Origin: Denitrovibrio acetiphilus DSM 12809
GTDB taxonomy: Bacteria; Chrysiogenota; Deferribacteres; Deferribacterales; Geovibrionaceae
Reading direction: 5' to 3'
Length of the DNA stretch: 64,000 bases
Assembly: GCF_000025725.1 (NCBI RefSeq)
Contig: NC_013943.1
Span: 1,178,001-1,242,000 of the forward strand
Below the pieces are notes generated by a model. It ran no database searches and had not been told where the DNA came from. It saw only the letters and a program-made list of their open reading frames with translations. The position numbers and the translations under genes are program-made. Below are positions 33,638 through 42,941 of this stretch, in pieces (position 1 is the stretch's first letter; the number at the start of each line of letters is the position of its first letter).

Positions 33638-34812
33638 CGTATAACCTCACCGGAGTCGATCGAGGCAGCACGCCATGAAGGTATAATGACAGCGGCGGTA
33701 TATACAGGAACAGTTATAAAGAAGACTGATATATACACTGACGGATCAAAAGTAAAAGGTATTGTAAAATGAGGTTTAAGGTAAGAGTAACCCAAAAAGA
33801 TATTTTTAAGCCCCGGCGCCTGAAGTATAAAAACATAAATTCCTGACAGGGTTATTGCTGAAATGTATGCGGTGACAGATATTACGAATGATTCGTAAAG
33901 TCTGACCTTCAGAACATCTCCGGTTGTCCAGCCCACTGCTTTCAGTATAGCGGTTTCTCTTGCTTCATCTCCTGATATCCCGCTAAGTCTGTCAAAGATT
34001 ATCACAAAAAAAGTAAATATGGACGATATGAAGAACAGCAGAAAAATACCCCCCTTGTAGTCGAACATATTCTGATAGGATGCGCTTATGACTTCTTTTG
34101 TTATAACCCTGAGCGAAGGGGAGATGTTTTCTATCTTCTCCTGAATGGTTGCAATCTCCTGCGGGTTTGCAGCGTTAATAGCTATGTCTGCGGACATACC
34201 AGCAGGGATCCCCAGTATTTCTGATGCAGTTTTTCTGTCGGTGATTATAGTTCCTGTGGAGATCATCTGTGATTCGGTTTTAAAAATTCCGGCAGTTTGC
34301 AGAGTAATGTATTCACCATCAGGTTTCTGAAAACTGAATTCGTCCTTGTTGTAAATTGCCCTGAGAATTTCATTTAACTGCGCACCGATGAACATGCTCT
34401 TTCCGCTCCGGAGAGACATCGTATCCAGACCGTCTGTGACTTCCTGAATAGTTCTGCTCATGTTCGGATCAAAGATGTCTACCCCCACAACGGTGAGGTT
34501 TGTGTTTAGATAGTCAAAGGGATAAAATCCCCATACCCGGTCAGATGCGTTCAGGACGCCTGGTATCAATACAATCTTATCCAGCATAGCAGAGTTTATA
34601 TATTGCTGTCTGCCTCCTGTAATCTTTTGTACTATGATATCAGGCAGGTTATCCAGAGAGTATTGAGCCTCTTTTTTCAGTCCTGCTGTGACCGTAAAAA
34701 GCACAAGGCATACTGATATCAGCATTGTAAAAATCAGAAAGATAAACAGATGTTTGCCTTTGTGCCTCATGAGCGACATTAAGGCATGTTCCAGCAGTTT
34801 AAAGTTAATCAT
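33634..34812 (-). CDS. FtsX/MacB-like ABC permease
   Basis: 392 residues. TM1 about 22-44, a periplasmic core domain of about 210 residues (MacB_PCD type) and three further TM helices (about 255-278, 300-325, 352-378), the standard FtsX topology. Works with the ATPase encoded next. Overlaps the upstream gene by 8 bases. Unlike NosFDY of classical nos clusters (an ABC-2 system), this is a mechanotransmission-type exporter. Confidence 0.88.
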   Translation of the reverse strand: MINFKLLEHALMSLMRHKGKHLFIFLIFTMLISVCLVLFTVTAGLKKEAQYSLDNLPDIIVQKITGGRQQYINSAMLDKIVLIPGVLNASDRVWGFYPFDYLNTNLTVVGVDIFDPNMSRTIQEVTDGLDTMSLRSGKSMFIGAQLNEILRAIYNKDEFSFQKPDGEYITLQTAGIFKTESQMISTGTIITDRKTASEILGIPAGMSADIAINAANPQEIATIQEKIENISPSLRVITKEVISASYQNMFDYKGGIFLLFFISSIFTFFVIIFDRLSGISGDEARETAILKAVGWTTGDVLKVRLYESFVISVTAYISAITLSGIYVFILQAPGLKNIFLGYSYLKPHFTIPFTFDPSVYISVFFITVPVYTAAVIIPSWRAASIDSGEVIR

Positions 34813-35092
34813 TGCCTGGCGCCTTCTTATATATTATAGCTGAGAAATCTGTGTCTGAAGCGAAAGGGTCTGTTTCAAATAAGGCTCCGGTATCCGTAAG
34901 AGTGCGGAATCTTTCGGATGGTGATTCCAGATAGACAGAAAGGTCAGGCAGACCTGTCAAAAGTGTTAAGGACTGCCTGATTTTTATAGCGTTGACTGAA
35001 GGCGTGTTCGTGTGGCTGATGCCCAGCGTCACCCCCGCAGCCGCAACTAAAAGTATCGTTAATATCACGAAAAATACTGTGGTTCTACTCAT
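34805..35092 (-). CDS. Small membrane-anchored protein
   Basis: 95 residues from ATG 35092, which overlaps the stop of the NosL gene (ATGAGTAG). One N-terminal TM segment (about 5-25) and a periplasmic tail of about 70 residues without cysteines. No family recognised. Overlaps on both sides show it is a genuine operon member. It could be an accessory or adaptor subunit for the permease. Confidence 0.65.
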   Translation of the reverse strand: MSRTTVFFVILTILLVAAAGVTLGISHTNTPSVNAIKIRQSLTLLTGLPDLSVYLESPSERFRTLTDTGALFETDPFASDTDFSAIIYKKAPGND

Positions 35093-36203
35093 CCAGTTTA
35101 TATACCATATCCTCTGTAATATTACCAAAAGTAAGTATTTGTTGACCGTTATGGTCGGACATGAAAGATTCTGCATCTGCTTTAGTGGCAAACGGTACGA
35201 GCTCATTTCCCATCGGTCCATAGACGTTGGAGCCTGTAACATAAAATGCAGATTTGCCGTCAATAGCTTTGTTGGTGTAATAGTCTGTAACATGTATATC
35301 AGTTATTTCTATGTTTTTGTAATCTCCCCATTTGGCAGGGTTGAAGTAGAACTTAAACATATCTTTTGCACCGTCGAATACGGCATGTTCTTTTGTGGAA
35401 TTTTTTTGATAATGCATTTTGGCTGCCCATTTAGGGTATTTGTGCACAAACATTCCGCATACAGGACATTTCTCGCCCTCCAGAACAGTTATAAACTGAT
35501 CGGAATGTTTCTCTTTTCTTACTATGTCCCAAAGGTAAAGCGCAACCGCCTGAAGTTCCTTTTCGTCTAGTGAGCCGCATTTGGAATTAGTTTTTATATC
35601 TGCTTTCAGTTTGTTTATGAGGTTGTATTTAAAAGGGTCAATCGACTTGTCGCAGGCTGAAGAAAATATTTTTTCCCCTTTGGGATACATCATCTTCTGA
35701 CGTTTTTTATTTGTCATCGACACATCTTTTCCCATTGACTCAAGTGCAGCTTTTGACGCCTGATCAAAAGTCATTAGTTCCCCGCCCATTTTTTTCTGAA
35801 ATTCTTCTGCGTCCTTTTTTTCGGCGAAAGCGATTTTGCTTGTCATTGTCATTGTGCCCGGGGCGCTGCTGCCGACAACATAGGTTGCATTTCTGACATC
35901 GATAAGCTTTTCAGTTTTGGCGTCAACAACGAGTATCTGGCTGACTATACTGTGCAGTCCTTCATAATCCTCGAGCATGCATCTTATAGAGCAATACTGC
36001 TTATTCTGACCGTCTTTGAGCTTTAATGCGTGGCTTGTTTTGTAAAACATTTTAAGATTCATCCCGCAGACAGGACACCACGCTTTCTGTTTCCCTGTCT
36101 GAATAAGTTCTGGCTCACCAGAAGCTTTTTTACTGAATTCCATTTCACCTCCGAAGCCTGTAAAGGTGAATCCCAGGCATAACAAAAGGATAACAACTCT
36201 CAT
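35085..36203 (-). CDS. Double-NosL periplasmic protein
   Basis: 372 residues from ATG 36203 (GGAGG SD 5 bases upstream), with a signal peptide (about 1-17). NosL domains bind Cu(I) and assist nitrous oxide reductase. Two are present: first with C43-P-V-C46-G-M and C71-x3-C75 (about 40-150), second with CPVCGM near 245 (about 240-370). Between them a segment of about 55 residues (KGEKIFSSACDKS to AVALYLWDI) has the shape of a cytochrome c fold but lacks CXXCH, so it cannot bind haem covalently. No nosZ is in the window. Confidence 0.85.
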   Translation of the reverse strand: MRVVILLLCLGFTFTGFGGEMEFSKKASGEPELIQTGKQKAWCPVCGMNLKMFYKTSHALKLKDGQNKQYCSIRCMLEDYEGLHSIVSQILVVDAKTEKLIDVRNATYVVGSSAPGTMTMTSKIAFAEKKDAEEFQKKMGGELMTFDQASKAALESMGKDVSMTNKKRQKMMYPKGEKIFSSACDKSIDPFKYNLINKLKADIKTNSKCGSLDEKELQAVALYLWDIVRKEKHSDQFITVLEGEKCPVCGMFVHKYPKWAAKMHYQKNSTKEHAVFDGAKDMFKFYFNPAKWGDYKNIEITDIHVTDYYTNKAIDGKSAFYVTGSNVYGPMGNELVPFATKADAESFMSDHNGQQILTFGNITEDMVYKLDE

Positions 36204-36229
36204 AATTACCTCCAAAGTACAGCTTTTTT

Positions 36230-36258
36230 ATTTTATAGTATAGTAATCAGATGTTCAA
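36230..36258 (-). promoter_or_regulatory. Promoter of the NosL-ABC operon
   Basis: Minus strand: TTGAAC (36258-36253), 17-base spacer, TAAAAT (36235-36230; TATAAA one step upstream is an alternative). It places transcription start about 20 bases before the ATG at 36203. Confidence 0.55.
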
Positions 36259-36335
36259 TACGAATTCGGAATAAAAAGGTGTTTTTACTGTTATTATTGT
36301 TAGGAAGAGTACCGACGATTAAAAGTTTTTTTGTG

Positions 36336-36344
36336 TGTTATAAT
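36336..36344 (+). promoter_or_regulatory. Extended -10 promoter of the ModA-like/kinase operon
   Basis: TGTTATAAT, the same extended -10 seen before the cyclase gene at 19336. It lies 29 bases before the lipoprotein start. Confidence 0.5.
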
Positions 36345-36373
36345 GTTATTGTGCGTTACTGCTGGAGGGATTA

Positions 36374-37150
36374 ATGCATAAATTACTTATACTATGTGTT
36401 TTACAGTGCATACTTTTTGCCTGTGATCCATATGAAAATCCTCTGACCAGAAATAAACCTCTCAATGAGATACTTGTCTATACCGGCATAACTATGTCCG
36501 ATGCAGTCCTTGAGCTTAAAAGTGAATTTGAAAAAGAAAATGACTGTCTTGTTCATGTGATGTACGGCGCGAGCGGATACCTTAAACGTGTGATAGATGT
36601 GAACAAAAAGGGAGATATTTTCATACCAGGGAATAGTTCTTTTTTGGATACCCTGATAGGGGACGCTGTTGTAACCAGAAGAGAGACCCTTGGCTATAAC
36701 AGACTAAGTTTTTTTGTCCCAAAAGGGAACCCTATGGGGTTAAATGGCAGTTTAAGCCAACTTGCGGAGGGGGATTTGCGCCTGATTATAGGTGCTCCTG
36801 AATCCGGTTCTGTTGGTAAGGAGACTATGTACCTTTTGCAAAAATATGGTATATTCCACGATGTTGCTTTGCAGGTACACTCTTTTGCTGCTGATTCAAA
36901 AAAGCTTGCATCCGCCATACGTGATAATGATGCAGATATTGCCATAAACTGGCGTGCGGTCGGCTACACTTTGAAAAACAGAGATTTTATGGATGCAATA
37001 GACATTGATTCTCCATATATACGCAAGGTGCCTGTTGTTATGGGATTATTGAAATACAGTGTGGATACCGGTTGTCCTGTTAAGTTTATGAACATGGCTG
37101 TTTCAGAAAAGGGCAGACAGATATTCCATAAATACGGATTTAGGGATTAA
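36374..37150 (+). CDS. ModA-like solute-binding lipoprotein
   Basis: 258 residues with a lipobox LFAC17, so periplasm-facing. The rest matches the ModA/WtpA type II binding fold: VYTGITMSDAVLEL, YGASGYLKR, DIFIPGNS. There is no ModB or ModC permease or ATPase; instead its stop overlaps the start of a giant histidine kinase (TAATG). I infer a sensor for an oxyanion or similar small anion. SD GGAGGG precedes the ATG. Confidence 0.85.
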   Translation: MHKLLILCVLQCILFACDPYENPLTRNKPLNEILVYTGITMSDAVLELKSEFEKENDCLVHVMYGASGYLKRVIDVNKKGDIFIPGNSSFLDTLIGDAVVTRRETLGYNRLSFFVPKGNPMGLNGSLSQLAEGDLRLIIGAPESGSVGKETMYLLQKYGIFHDVALQVHSFAADSKKLASAIRDNDADIAINWRAVGYTLKNRDFMDAIDIDSPYIRKVPVVMGLLKYSVDTGCPVKFMNMAVSEKGRQIFHKYGFRD

Positions 37151-40100
37151 TGAATAAAAATAAATCTTTTTTGTCAGATAAAATCGTTTTGCAGGTAATC
37201 TTTTACGTCATTTTTGTTGTAGGTTCCATTATGTCTGTTTTTATTATAGACAACTACATGCATAAAAGACTGTCGTTTCTTAATGGTCTGCTTAGTAACG
37301 AAACATCAAGGATTCACCTTAATGATATACTGAAAAGCAAGATGTCAGATGTTCAGAATACATTACTTAACTATACAAATGCCCGCTCTTTCGATGAAAT
37401 GGAAAAGTATGAGAAACAGATAGCCAATTCAATTGAGTCTATGGAGTCGATCCTTTTTATACTGGAACACGGCGGTGTATACGTTGAGGATATGAATGTA
37501 AATTATGAAGGGCTTGAGAACGTAAAATACAAAGTTGAGTATGAAAAGAACTATGTCGGCAGGTTTAATATCCATGTCCTTGATATACAGGCGAAGGTAG
37601 TTGATATAAAAGAGTTGCTGGATAAGTTCCGCAGCCTTGTTATAGACATCATTCTATCAAGGCAGAGCGGTTCTGTAGAAGCATTTCGCGAGGTGGATGA
37701 ACGCAAGAACATAATGACAAAGAGTATGGAAGCATTTTTTGTTCGGATGGATGAAAGCAGCAACAGGCTCTACCTTGAAGCGGAAAAGTCAGAAAATGAG
37801 TTAAAGTCTTATATTGAAAGTTCTATGGTAAAGTTCAGCAGTCAGAAGCTCAGGTTAAACTTGGCTCTCGGAATTATTTTTTTGGTTTCTGGAGTCCTGA
37901 TGTGTATGAATATCCTAAGAATAGTCAAGAGCAGACTTACCGTAAGCGAAGAGCTGAATAAGCTCAATAGCTCTCTTGAGGAAACTGTTAAAAAACGCAC
38001 AGGAGAGCTGGAAACTCAAGTGAGAATAAGAGAAGAGCAAGAGCGTGAAAGTTTTGAGCGTGCTCAGTTTCTTACGGACGTTATCGAGTCTCTTGCCCAC
38101 CCGTTTTATGTTATTGATGCCGAAACATATGAGATAATACTTGCAAATAAAGCGGCTTACAGATCTATCGGCAGTACAGGCAGAACATGTTATGAACTGA
38201 CTCATCACGCTAACCACCCCTGCGATGGGCTTGACCACCCCTGTCCTTTGCAGACCGTCCTTAAAACTGGTGCAGCAACATCTGTTGAGCATATTCACTT
38301 TGATCAGTCCGGTGAGAAACGCTATGTTGAGGTTCACGGTTATCCCGTGAGAAATTCAGAAGGTAAAGTCATACAGATGATTGAATACTCACTGGACATC
38401 ACAGAAAAAAAGGATGCCGAAAGGACTCTGATCAACCTGAACTCTATACTTGAGCAAAAGGTAGCGGAACGCACCGAAAAGCTTGAGGCAGAAGTTAAAA
38501 ACAGAAAAAATGCCGAAGAAAAACTTATAGCCAATGAAAAATATTTCAGACAGCTTATAGCAAACATATCAGATATTATAATTATAGCCGACGAAACTTT
38601 GCGTATTACATACGTTAGCCCCTCTATTGAGCAAATATGCGGTTTCCCGCCGGAGTATTTATTGGGGAAGCCGCTTGAGTATCTTGTCCAGGAAAGCGAC
38701 GGGGTTATTTTTGATCATTGGATAGAAAATGTACTGAGAAGACATGGGGAACAAAGAGTTGCAGAATTGCGGATACTGAAACGCTCCGGTGCATATCTTA
38801 ACGCGGAGGTTCTGGCGAAAAATATGCTGGAAAACAATGTGATAAACGGAGTTGTAGTAAATATCCGTGATGTAACTGTTAGAAAAAAAGCTGAGGAAGA
38901 GCTTAAAAAGCTGGCTCTTGTGATGGAGCAGAACCCTAATAGTATTGTGATCACCGATATTGACGGAAATATAGAATTTGTTAATCCAGCTTTTGAAAAG
39001 ATAACCGGCTACAGCCTCGAAGAAGCGTTAGGTAAAAATCCTAATGTACTCAAAACCGACCATACGGAACCTGCTGTTTTTGAAGAGCTTTGGAAGACTG
39101 TCACTAAAGGTGAAGTATGGAACGGGGAATTTGTAAATAAAAAGAAAAACGGTGAGCTCTATATTGAACATGCAATCATAGCTCCCATTATGAATGACCG
39201 TGGTGAAATAGTTAATTATCTGGGAATGAAGGAAAATATCACAGAGCTAAAGCAGGCTAGGGCTAAGGCGGAAGAGAGCAACAGAGCAAAATCCATGTTT
39301 CTGGCAAATATGAGCCATGAGATACGCACGCCTCTTAACGGACTGATGGGGTTTCTCGAATTGCTCAAGCACACACCGCTTGACAGTGAACAGGCAGAAT
39401 ACCTAAGCACTATCAAATTCAGCGCAGATACTCTTTTGAAGATACTTAATGATATCCTTGATTTGTCGAAAATTGAGAGCGGTATGATGGATATCGAAAG
39501 TTCAGAAATGAACCTTGGCTTTCAGATACTTTCCACAGTCAAAGCATTTTACGCAAAAGCTTCAGCAAAAGGGGTTCGGCTTTACTCCTATATAGATCCT
39601 CAGGTACCTTCATCTTTGCTCGGCGATGCCCTCAGAATCAGTCAGGTTGTTTCAAATCTTCTGAATAATGCAGTGAAATTCACTCATGCCGGAGGAGTAA
39701 TAAAGGTCAATGTCGAGCTTAAAAATGAGACTAAAAAGACTGCCACTGTGCTTATTGCTGTGGAAGATACAGGCGTTGGCATTCCAGACGGCAAAATTAA
39801 GTCTGTGTTCGAACCCTTTGCTCAGGTTGATTCTTCTGTAACAAGAAAATATGGAGGAACAGGGCTCGGACTGACTATATCAAGAAATCTACTGAAATTA
39901 ATGAAATCAGATATAGAACTGAAGAGTGAGAAGGGGAAGGGGAGTAAATTTTATTTTGAACTGGTACTGAAGAAGACTATATCTGTAAACTCTGATAAAA
40001 AAAACATAGGCAACGGCAGAGTTTATATCTATGAAGGAGGATCAGCTGAGCTGTATACCCTTTTCAGAAAGTATCTGGAATCGCTGAACGGCAGCTATAA

Positions 40101-41118
40101 ACTTATTGATGCCATAGACCCTGACGAAGACTATACCGGTTCTGTATTTATCTTTAATGGTGACAGTTACGAGGCGGATATTGTAAGTGAGCTTCTGGAT
40201 AAGGGTGTTCGGGTTGTATGTGTGATGGAAGCATCAGAAAAAGCTTATGCTGAGAGCCTTGATGACAGAGTGGTGACACTCTTTCGCCCATTTGGCGGTG
40301 CACTTTTTTATGAAGCTTTGACAGGTCACAGCTTTGATGAAGAAGAAGACGTTATGCAAAGCATAAAGAATATGCAGAGTTTTGACGGCTGTGTTCTCCT
40401 TGCTGAAGATAACTCGGTGAATATTAGACTTATGGAAGCATTGCTTAGGCGTTTGGGTGTTGACGCAGATGTGGCAGAGAATGGGCAGATTGCTGTGGAC
40501 CTGTGTGAAACAAAAAAATATGACCTTATCCTTATGGATATAAATATGCCTGTTATGGACGGAATTGAAGCTGTACGTACGATAAGGGAACATGAGAATG
40601 CTCTTTATCGCAGCAGAACTCCTATTTACGCTTTAACAGCACACTCACTGACTGATTTGGGTGGCAGAATAAATAAAAGTGATTTCGAAGGATATTTGTC
40701 AAAGCCGATTAATCTGGAAGCACTGGAGAAAATTCTTAAAAAGCATTTAAAAAAATCAGAAATTATTTCATATTCTGGTGAAGCTTTCAATATGTCTGAA
40801 ATTGTTGATGAACTGGGGCTGCCGGATGACATGCTGTATGAGTTATTAAACGGATATTCCGTAAGCCTGACCGGGGATATTGCAAATATGAAAAGTCTTG
40901 CTGAAAATGAAGAGTATAATATGCTCAAGTCGCTGATTCATTCCAACAGGGGGGCGGCAGATAATTTACGGCTTAAAACTTTAGCAGTATTATTTGAAGA
41001 GATTGAAAAGTCAATTAACGTGAAAGATAAAGATGGTATAATTAATAATATCGATCAGCTCGACACAGAGCTTGTGAACGTTAGGCTTATTTTGGATCAG
41101 CAGAGGGGGGGAGATTGA
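37150..41118 (+). CDS. Multi-PAS hybrid histidine kinase with receiver and Hpt
   Basis: 1322 residues. TM1 about 10-30, helical periplasmic domain, TM2 about 234-257, coiled coil, PAS1 about 310-420 with a Cys cluster (CYELTH..PC....PCPL), PAS2 about 466-585, PAS3 about 590-705, HisKA with H723, HATPase, an atypical receiver-like stretch about 950-1060, a normal receiver with phospho-acceptor D1130, and a C-terminal Hpt with H1264 (IHSNRGAADN). All phosphorelay residues are thus present. The preceding ModA-like lipoprotein probably gives the input; the HD-GYP response regulator downstream is the probable output. Confidence 0.93.
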   Translation: MNKNKSFLSDKIVLQVIFYVIFVVGSIMSVFIIDNYMHKRLSFLNGLLSNETSRIHLNDILKSKMSDVQNTLLNYTNARSFDEMEKYEKQIANSIESMESILFILEHGGVYVEDMNVNYEGLENVKYKVEYEKNYVGRFNIHVLDIQAKVVDIKELLDKFRSLVIDIILSRQSGSVEAFREVDERKNIMTKSMEAFFVRMDESSNRLYLEAEKSENELKSYIESSMVKFSSQKLRLNLALGIIFLVSGVLMCMNILRIVKSRLTVSEELNKLNSSLEETVKKRTGELETQVRIREEQERESFERAQFLTDVIESLAHPFYVIDAETYEIILANKAAYRSIGSTGRTCYELTHHANHPCDGLDHPCPLQTVLKTGAATSVEHIHFDQSGEKRYVEVHGYPVRNSEGKVIQMIEYSLDITEKKDAERTLINLNSILEQKVAERTEKLEAEVKNRKNAEEKLIANEKYFRQLIANISDIIIIADETLRITYVSPSIEQICGFPPEYLLGKPLEYLVQESDGVIFDHWIENVLRRHGEQRVAELRILKRSGAYLNAEVLAKNMLENNVINGVVVNIRDVTVRKKAEEELKKLALVMEQNPNSIVITDIDGNIEFVNPAFEKITGYSLEEALGKNPNVLKTDHTEPAVFEELWKTVTKGEVWNGEFVNKKKNGELYIEHAIIAPIMNDRGEIVNYLGMKENITELKQARAKAEESNRAKSMFLANMSHEIRTPLNGLMGFLELLKHTPLDSEQAEYLSTIKFSADTLLKILNDILDLSKIESGMMDIESSEMNLGFQILSTVKAFYAKASAKGVRLYSYIDPQVPSSLLGDALRISQVVSNLLNNAVKFTHAGGVIKVNVELKNETKKTATVLIAVEDTGVGIPDGKIKSVFEPFAQVDSSVTRKYGGTGLGLTISRNLLKLMKSDIELKSEKGKGSKFYFELVLKKTISVNSDKKNIGNGRVYIYEGGSAELYTLFRKYLESLNGSYKLIDAIDPDEDYTGSVFIFNGDSYEADIVSELLDKGVRVVCVMEASEKAYAESLDDRVVTLFRPFGGALFYEALTGHSFDEEEDVMQSIKNMQSFDGCVLLAEDNSVNIRLMEALLRRLGVDADVAENGQIAVDLCETKKYDLILMDINMPVMDGIEAVRTIREHENALYRSRTPIYALTAHSLTDLGGRINKSDFEGYLSKPINLEALEKILKKHLKKSEIISYSGEAFNMSEIVDELGLPDDMLYELLNGYSVSLTGDIANMKSLAENEEYNMLKSLIHSNRGAADNLRLKTLAVLFEEIEKSINVKDKDGIINNIDQLDTELVNVRLILDQQRGGD

Positions 41119-42149
41119 AATACAAGGTTGTGTCTGTCGATGACAACAAACTTAATCTTATGCTCATAGAGTCTATGCTTGGCAATATTACTGCGGATAT
41201 TACAAGTTTCCTAAACCCTGTTGAGGCTCTTGATCATTGCAGGAACAACCCTACTGACCTGATTCTGGTGGATTACATGATGCCTGATCTGGATGGCATA
41301 ACATTTATTGCTGAGACGAGAAAACACGATGAAGAAGTCCCTATTGTAATGATCACGGCTATAAATGATGATGACAATATAAAGCTCAGTGCTCTTGAGG
41401 CCGGAGCAACAGAGTTTCTTAATAAACCTTTGAAACTTTATGAATTTCAGGTAAGAGTGAAAAACCTTCTCACTCTGCGGAAACAGCAGATTTTACTTAA
41501 AGATAAAGCTGCGCTTCTCGAAAAAGAAGTTGAGGCGGCAACCAGCCAGATTGCGAGCAGAGAAATTGAGACTCTATCTATACTCGGACGGGCAAGTGAA
41601 TTTAAAGACACTGAGACAGGGGCTCACATTAGCCGTGTAGCTATGTATGCGAAACTTATCGGAGGTGAGTTTATCAAAGATGAAAATGCTTTAGCAATGC
41701 TCTTTAACAGCAGTCCTCTGCACGATGTCGGGAAAATTGGCATACCAGACAGTATCCTTCTGAAGCCCGGGGCTCTTAATGAGGAAGAGATGTGTGTAAT
41801 GAAGACGCATACTACAATAGGATATGATCTTTTATCTGAGTCTAAAAGTAAATATCTTCAGGCTGGGGCTGTAATAGCTAAAACCCATCATGAGAAATGG
41901 GATGGGTCAGGTTATCCTGACGGGCTCAGGGGAAAAGAGATACCCTTTTTTGGTCGGATTGTTGCTGTGTGTGATGTTTTCGACGCTCTTATGTCTGTGC
42001 GCCCATATAAACCCGCATGGAGCTTTGACGATGCAACAGAATTTATTATCAGTAAAAAGGGTTCTATGTTCGACCCTGACGTTGTGTCAGTTTTTATTCA
42101 GAAATTACCTGAAATTAAGAAAATTGCAGAAACCTTCAAAGATGATTAG
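41115..42149 (+). CDS. Receiver-HD-GYP c-di-GMP phosphodiesterase
   Basis: 344 residues from a TTG start overlapping the kinase stop by 4 bases, with a G-rich SD. Receiver domain 1-120 with intact D9, D10 and phospho-acceptor D53. HD-GYP domain about 165-335 with HDVGKIGIPD and HHEKWDGSGYPDGL, so both metal site and GYP signature are complete. It should hydrolyse c-di-GMP when phosphorylated by the upstream hybrid kinase. Last gene of the operon before a terminator. Confidence 0.94.
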   Translation: MKYKVVSVDDNKLNLMLIESMLGNITADITSFLNPVEALDHCRNNPTDLILVDYMMPDLDGITFIAETRKHDEEVPIVMITAINDDDNIKLSALEAGATEFLNKPLKLYEFQVRVKNLLTLRKQQILLKDKAALLEKEVEAATSQIASREIETLSILGRASEFKDTETGAHISRVAMYAKLIGGEFIKDENALAMLFNSSPLHDVGKIGIPDSILLKPGALNEEEMCVMKTHTTIGYDLLSESKSKYLQAGAVIAKTHHEKWDGSGYPDGLRGKEIPFFGRIVAVCDVFDALMSVRPYKPAWSFDDATEFIISKKGSMFDPDVVSVFIQKLPEIKKIAETFKDD

Positions 42150-42272
42150 TCTTTAATCTCATTTTTTACAAAACTTTACAAAAAATCACCCCGTTTTCTA
42201 TTGCATTATTTACGAATAAGACAATTTTAATGTTAAAGATAAATACTCCTAATGTTTTATGCTGAAAAGCAA

Positions 42273-42319
42273 GGGTGCAGCCACTACAACCTCCATGAGT
42301 AACGGCTGTACCCTTTTTT
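42273..42319 (+). terminator. Rho-independent terminator or attenuator
   Basis: GGGTGCAGCC (42273-42282) pairs with GGCTGTACCC (42304-42313), 10 bp with one G-U, 21-base loop, then six T. It lies 124 bases after the HD-GYP gene and 65 before the HD gene, so it could end the former or attenuate the latter. Confidence 0.8.
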
Positions 42320-42383
42320 CATTTAAAAGTTGCACTGCCTCGGACTTAAAAGTAAAATATAAAAAAGACCAAGGAGTTTTTCG

Positions 42384-42941
42384 GTGGAACTTACAAGAAA
42401 GAACGCATATACACTTCTTACAGAATACACAAAAAACGATTCACTTCTGAAACATGCTCTCAGTGTCGAACAGGCTATGAAGGCCTATGCTGCGAAATAT
42501 GGTGCAGATGCCGAAAGATGGGGCATTGCAGGACTCCTTCACGATTTTGATTATGAAATGTATCCATCACTGGAAGACCACCCTTTTAAAGGGGTCGAAA
42601 TATTGAAGGAAAAAGGCTATCCGCAGGATATCATTGATGCCGTCGCCGGTCATGCAGAACATACTGGGGTTAAACGGGAGACAATGATGGCAAAAACACT
42701 TTTTGCTGTAGACGAACTTTGCGGTTTTCTGCTTGCCTGCGCCTATGTCCGTCCGGATAAATCCATTGCAAATGTTCAGGTCAAGAGTGTTAAGAAAAAA
42801 CTTAAAGATAAGTCTTTTGCCCGTGCGGTAAACAGAGACGATATTGAGCAGGGGATAGCTGAGATGGAGCTTGATAAAGACGAACATATAAAATTTGTCA
42901 TTGATGCTCTGGCTGAGATAGGCGAACAGCTCGGAGTATGA
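42384..42941 (+). CDS. HD-domain phosphohydrolase
   Basis: 185 residues from GTG 42384 (SD AAGGAG). HD/HDIG-type domain: H near residue 24, LLHDFDYE giving the HD pair, HPFKG and AGHAEHTG for the remaining metal ligands. The family hydrolyses phosphate esters of nucleotides or related compounds; substrate here unknown. Its stop overlaps the next gene, an RlmN-like methylase, suggesting joint function. Confidence 0.85.
   Translation: MELTRKNAYTLLTEYTKNDSLLKHALSVEQAMKAYAAKYGADAERWGIAGLLHDFDYEMYPSLEDHPFKGVEILKEKGYPQDIIDAVAGHAEHTGVKRETMMAKTLFAVDELCGFLLACAYVRPDKSIANVQVKSVKKKLKDKSFARAVNRDDIEQGIAEMELDKDEHIKFVIDALAEIGEQLGV

Noticed and set aside
35085-36203. Multihaem or c-type cytochrome in the NosL protein
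   Set aside because: No CXXCH motif exists in the linker; the cysteines there do not form a haem site.
42259-42450. Small gene or leader peptide across the 42273 hairpin
   Set aside because: It has no run of a regulated amino acid, no SD, and it runs into the HD gene in another frame.
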